Assembly (NCBI GenBank): GCA_018679295.1
Contig: JAHHLP010000026.1
Location: 1-7,200 of the forward strand
Origin: Rhodothermia bacterium
GTDB taxonomy: Bacteria > Bacteroidota > Rhodothermia > Rhodothermales > JABDKH01
Length of the DNA stretch: 7,200 nt
Reading direction: 5' to 3'
Part shown: one piece after another, positions 5,739-7,200 of the stretch
How positions within the stretch are numbered: position 1 is the stretch's first letter
Layout of the letters: the number at the start of each line of letters is the position of its first letter
Program-made: the position numbers and the translations under genes
The notes under the pieces: generated by a model
Seen by the model: the letters and a program-made list of their open reading frames with translations, nothing else
The model's database searches: none
Told to the model about the DNA's origin: nothing

Positions 5739-6599
5739 ATGGATAGAAGGAAGTTCATGAAGTCGGCCGGCCTGGTTTCCGGGGCCTTGGCATCGCGCGT
5801 CGCAGCCGGCTCCGAACCACGCGCGCGGTCGCCCCGAAAATCAGATCACCGGATAAACCACTCCGTTTGCAAGTGGTGCTACCCGGATCTAACTGTCTCG
5901 CAACTCGCTGAAGCTGCCGCGAAGCTCGGTATTCAGTCCGTCGAGTTGCTGGATCCGGAGGAGTGGATGGCGGTGCGTGCCCATGGTCTTACGTGCGCGA
6001 TGGCAAACGGCCCGATGACGATCGAGGTCGGCTTCAACCATGAAGAGAATCACGACCGGCTGATTCCCGACTATGTGAAGCGGGTCGAGGAAGTGGCGGC
6101 GGCGGGACTGCCGAACGTCATATGCTTCTCGGGAAATCGTAACGGCATATCGGAAAAGCGTGGCCTCGACAATTGCGTCAAAGGACTGCGGCCTGTGGTC
6201 GAGTCGGCAGAGCGGGCGGGTATCACGGTCTGCATGGAGCTGCTGAACAGCCGCGTCAACCACCTCGATTATCAGTGTGACCGCACCGATTGGGGCGTTG
6301 AGCTGTGCGACCGCATCGGGTCAGATCACTTCAAGCTCCTCTATGACATCTACCATATGCAGATTATGGAGGGCGACATCATTAGGACAATTCGCACCTA
6401 CCATCCGTACATCGCACATTACCATACGGGTGGAAATCCGGGGCGCAACGAGATCGACGATTCGCAGGAGTTGAATTATCGGGCCATCATGGAGGCGATC
6501 GTGGAGACCGGCTTCACCGGCTTCGTAGCCCAGGAGTTTATCCCAACCCGGGATCCCCTGAATTCGCTTTCCGAGGCTATCCAGATCTGCGACGTTTAG
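5739..6599 (+). CDS. Hydroxypyruvate isomerase-family TIM-barrel protein with Tat signal
   Basis: 286 aa. Residues 1-24 look like a twin-arginine signal: DRRKFMK, then the weakly hydrophobic SAGLVSGALASRVAAG. This implies export in folded form, though the cleavage site is not clear. From residue 38 it is a xylose-isomerase-like TIM barrel of the hydroxypyruvate isomerase group: NHSVCKWCYPDLT (40-52), MELLNSRVNH (166-175) with metal-ligand candidate Glu167, LLYDIYHMQIMEGD (200-213) with Asp203 and His206, HYHTGGNPGRNEIDDSQELNY (227-247) with His227, His229 and Glu238, and FVAQEFIP (262-269) with Glu266. The catalytic set appears complete, so a ketose/aldose or tautomeric isomerisation of a small sugar acid is plausible; hydroxypyruvate itself is not assured. 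GGAAGGAG is upstream of the ATG (spacing about 9). It lies 33 nt after the symporter and is probably co-transcribed with it. Confidence 0.88.
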   Translation: MDRRKFMKSAGLVSGALASRVAAGSEPRARSPRKSDHRINHSVCKWCYPDLTVSQLAEAAAKLGIQSVELLDPEEWMAVRAHGLTCAMANGPMTIEVGFNHEENHDRLIPDYVKRVEEVAAAGLPNVICFSGNRNGISEKRGLDNCVKGLRPVVESAERAGITVCMELLNSRVNHLDYQCDRTDWGVELCDRIGSDHFKLLYDIYHMQIMEGDIIRTIRTYHPYIAHYHTGGNPGRNEIDDSQELNYRAIMEAIVETGFTGFVAQEFIPTRDPLNSLSEAIQICDV

Positions 6600-6629
6600 C
6601 GTCGACGGCCAGACAACCAGGCGCGACGC
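6599..6629 (+). other. Imperfect stem-loop just after the isomerase gene
   Basis: GCGTCG (6599-6604) pairs with CGACGC (6624-6629) and continues with bulges into a few more G-C pairs around a loop of about 9 nt. It begins at the last base of the stop codon. No T-run follows, so it is not a standard intrinsic terminator. It could stabilise the mRNA end or be chance in GC-rich sequence. Confidence 0.3.
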
Positions 6630-6847
6630 CGACTGCTCGTGCGGCAATGACGTGTGCGAAGGCGGGTCGCGAAGGCGCGTAGGTACCGAGGGTCAATTGT
6701 GAATTTTGTTGAGCGCCCGTTTGGCCGAGATCTTTTCCCACACTGGTCGTATGATGCCGCGTTTTGAAGCCGCTGGAACCGCCTACCGAGCCCCAGGCCT
6801 CGACCAGCATTACAATTAATGTTAAAGCCCTGGAGCTATGAACTTCA

Positions 6848-7200
6848 ATGTCTACAATGGTCCTACGGCGTGGTCTCGCCGGGGTATTTCTATTCGCTTC
6901 CATAGCCATTTCGTCGCTCGCTCAGCCGGCCCCGTCTGTTGAAGGGCGGCTCAACGCGCAAAGGTTTGTGACGGCGCGCGTGCTGGATAGCATTGCTCCC
7001 ATCAAGGCGGCCATCGCTCCGTACGCGGTCGATCGAGTGGTTCGCGAGCGGTGGAGCAATACCGATTGGGAGCTCTTGTCGAAGACGGAAAACACGTACG
7101 CTGGCTTTCGTCGAAGTCTGACGCAAGACTATGACTGGGAGCCTTCCGGATGGGCTCCGTCTGTCCGGACTTCGTACAACGAGGCCGGACTGATCAGTCG
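6848..7200 (+). CDS. Secreted hypothetical protein (partial, C-terminus beyond window)
   Basis: The frame from the ATG at 6848 is open to the right edge (117 codons plus 2 nt). It starts MSTMVLRRGLAGVFLFASIAISSLAQPAP: two arginines, a hydrophobic core (10-22) and a likely signal-peptidase site after SLA (23-25). The mature part is a helical, charged stretch (VEGRLNAQRFVTARVLDSIAPIKAAIAPYAVDRVVRERW), then an aromatic-rich segment ending YDWEPSGWAPSVRTSYNEAGLIS. The last part, a Tyr-Asn-x-x-Gly turn after alternating residues, resembles the repeats of some extracellular proteins, but too little is visible to name a family. GGAG lies 12 nt upstream, rather far; a second ATG at 6857 is in frame, and an ATG at 6838 is in another frame that soon stops. 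An AT-rich patch with TACAAT (6811-6816) may be its -10 box. Confidence 0.75.
   Translation, partial: MSTMVLRRGLAGVFLFASIAISSLAQPAPSVEGRLNAQRFVTARVLDSIAPIKAAIAPYAVDRVVRERWSNTDWELLSKTENTYAGFRRSLTQDYDWEPSGWAPSVRTSYNEAGLIS

Overview
The window is a moderately GC-rich bacterial chromosomal segment. It contains no rRNA, tRNA, CRISPR array or insertion sequence that I can see. A Tat-exported TIM-barrel isomerase beside an SGLT-like Na+/solute symporter, a secreted beta-barrel ending in Phe, and few strong Shine-Dalgarno sites together suggest a Gram-negative environmental heterotroph. The Bacteroidota/Rhodothermota/Balneolota or Gemmatimonadota side of the tree would fit, but this assignment is inference only.

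Left block (1-1000, minus strand): a mercury-resistance operon read right to left. The order is a six-cysteine thioredoxin-fold protein, the Hg(II) regulator MerR, and the inner-membrane Hg(II) transporter MerT, which runs off the left edge. The first two genes overlap by ATGA and merT starts 7 nt after the merR stop. A MerR-type dyad lies about 90 nt upstream of the first gene. No merP or merA is inside the window.

Middle block (1000-2860): a small hypothetical protein on the minus strand with its own intrinsic terminator; a stand-alone GIY-YIG domain protein on the plus strand; and, converging on it, a crotonase-fold protein whose catalytic residues match delta3,delta2-enoyl-CoA isomerases rather than hydratases. 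A perfect 6-bp inverted repeat overlaps the likely -35 region of that gene.

Right block (3005-7200, plus strand): an outer-membrane beta-barrel protein, a sodium/solute symporter of the SGLT type (GTG start), a hydroxypyruvate-isomerase-family protein with a Tat signal 33 nt downstream of it, and the first 117 codons of a secreted protein cut by the window edge. The symporter and isomerase look like one transcription unit for a sugar or sugar-acid. The barrel upstream may be part of the same uptake route, but the 175-nt gap leaves that open.

Most of the window is recognisable. The least ordinary parts are the mer operon, with its thioredoxin-like leading gene and embedded merR, and the pairing of an apparently exported isomerase with a symporter. 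I did not find evidence of a wholly new system.
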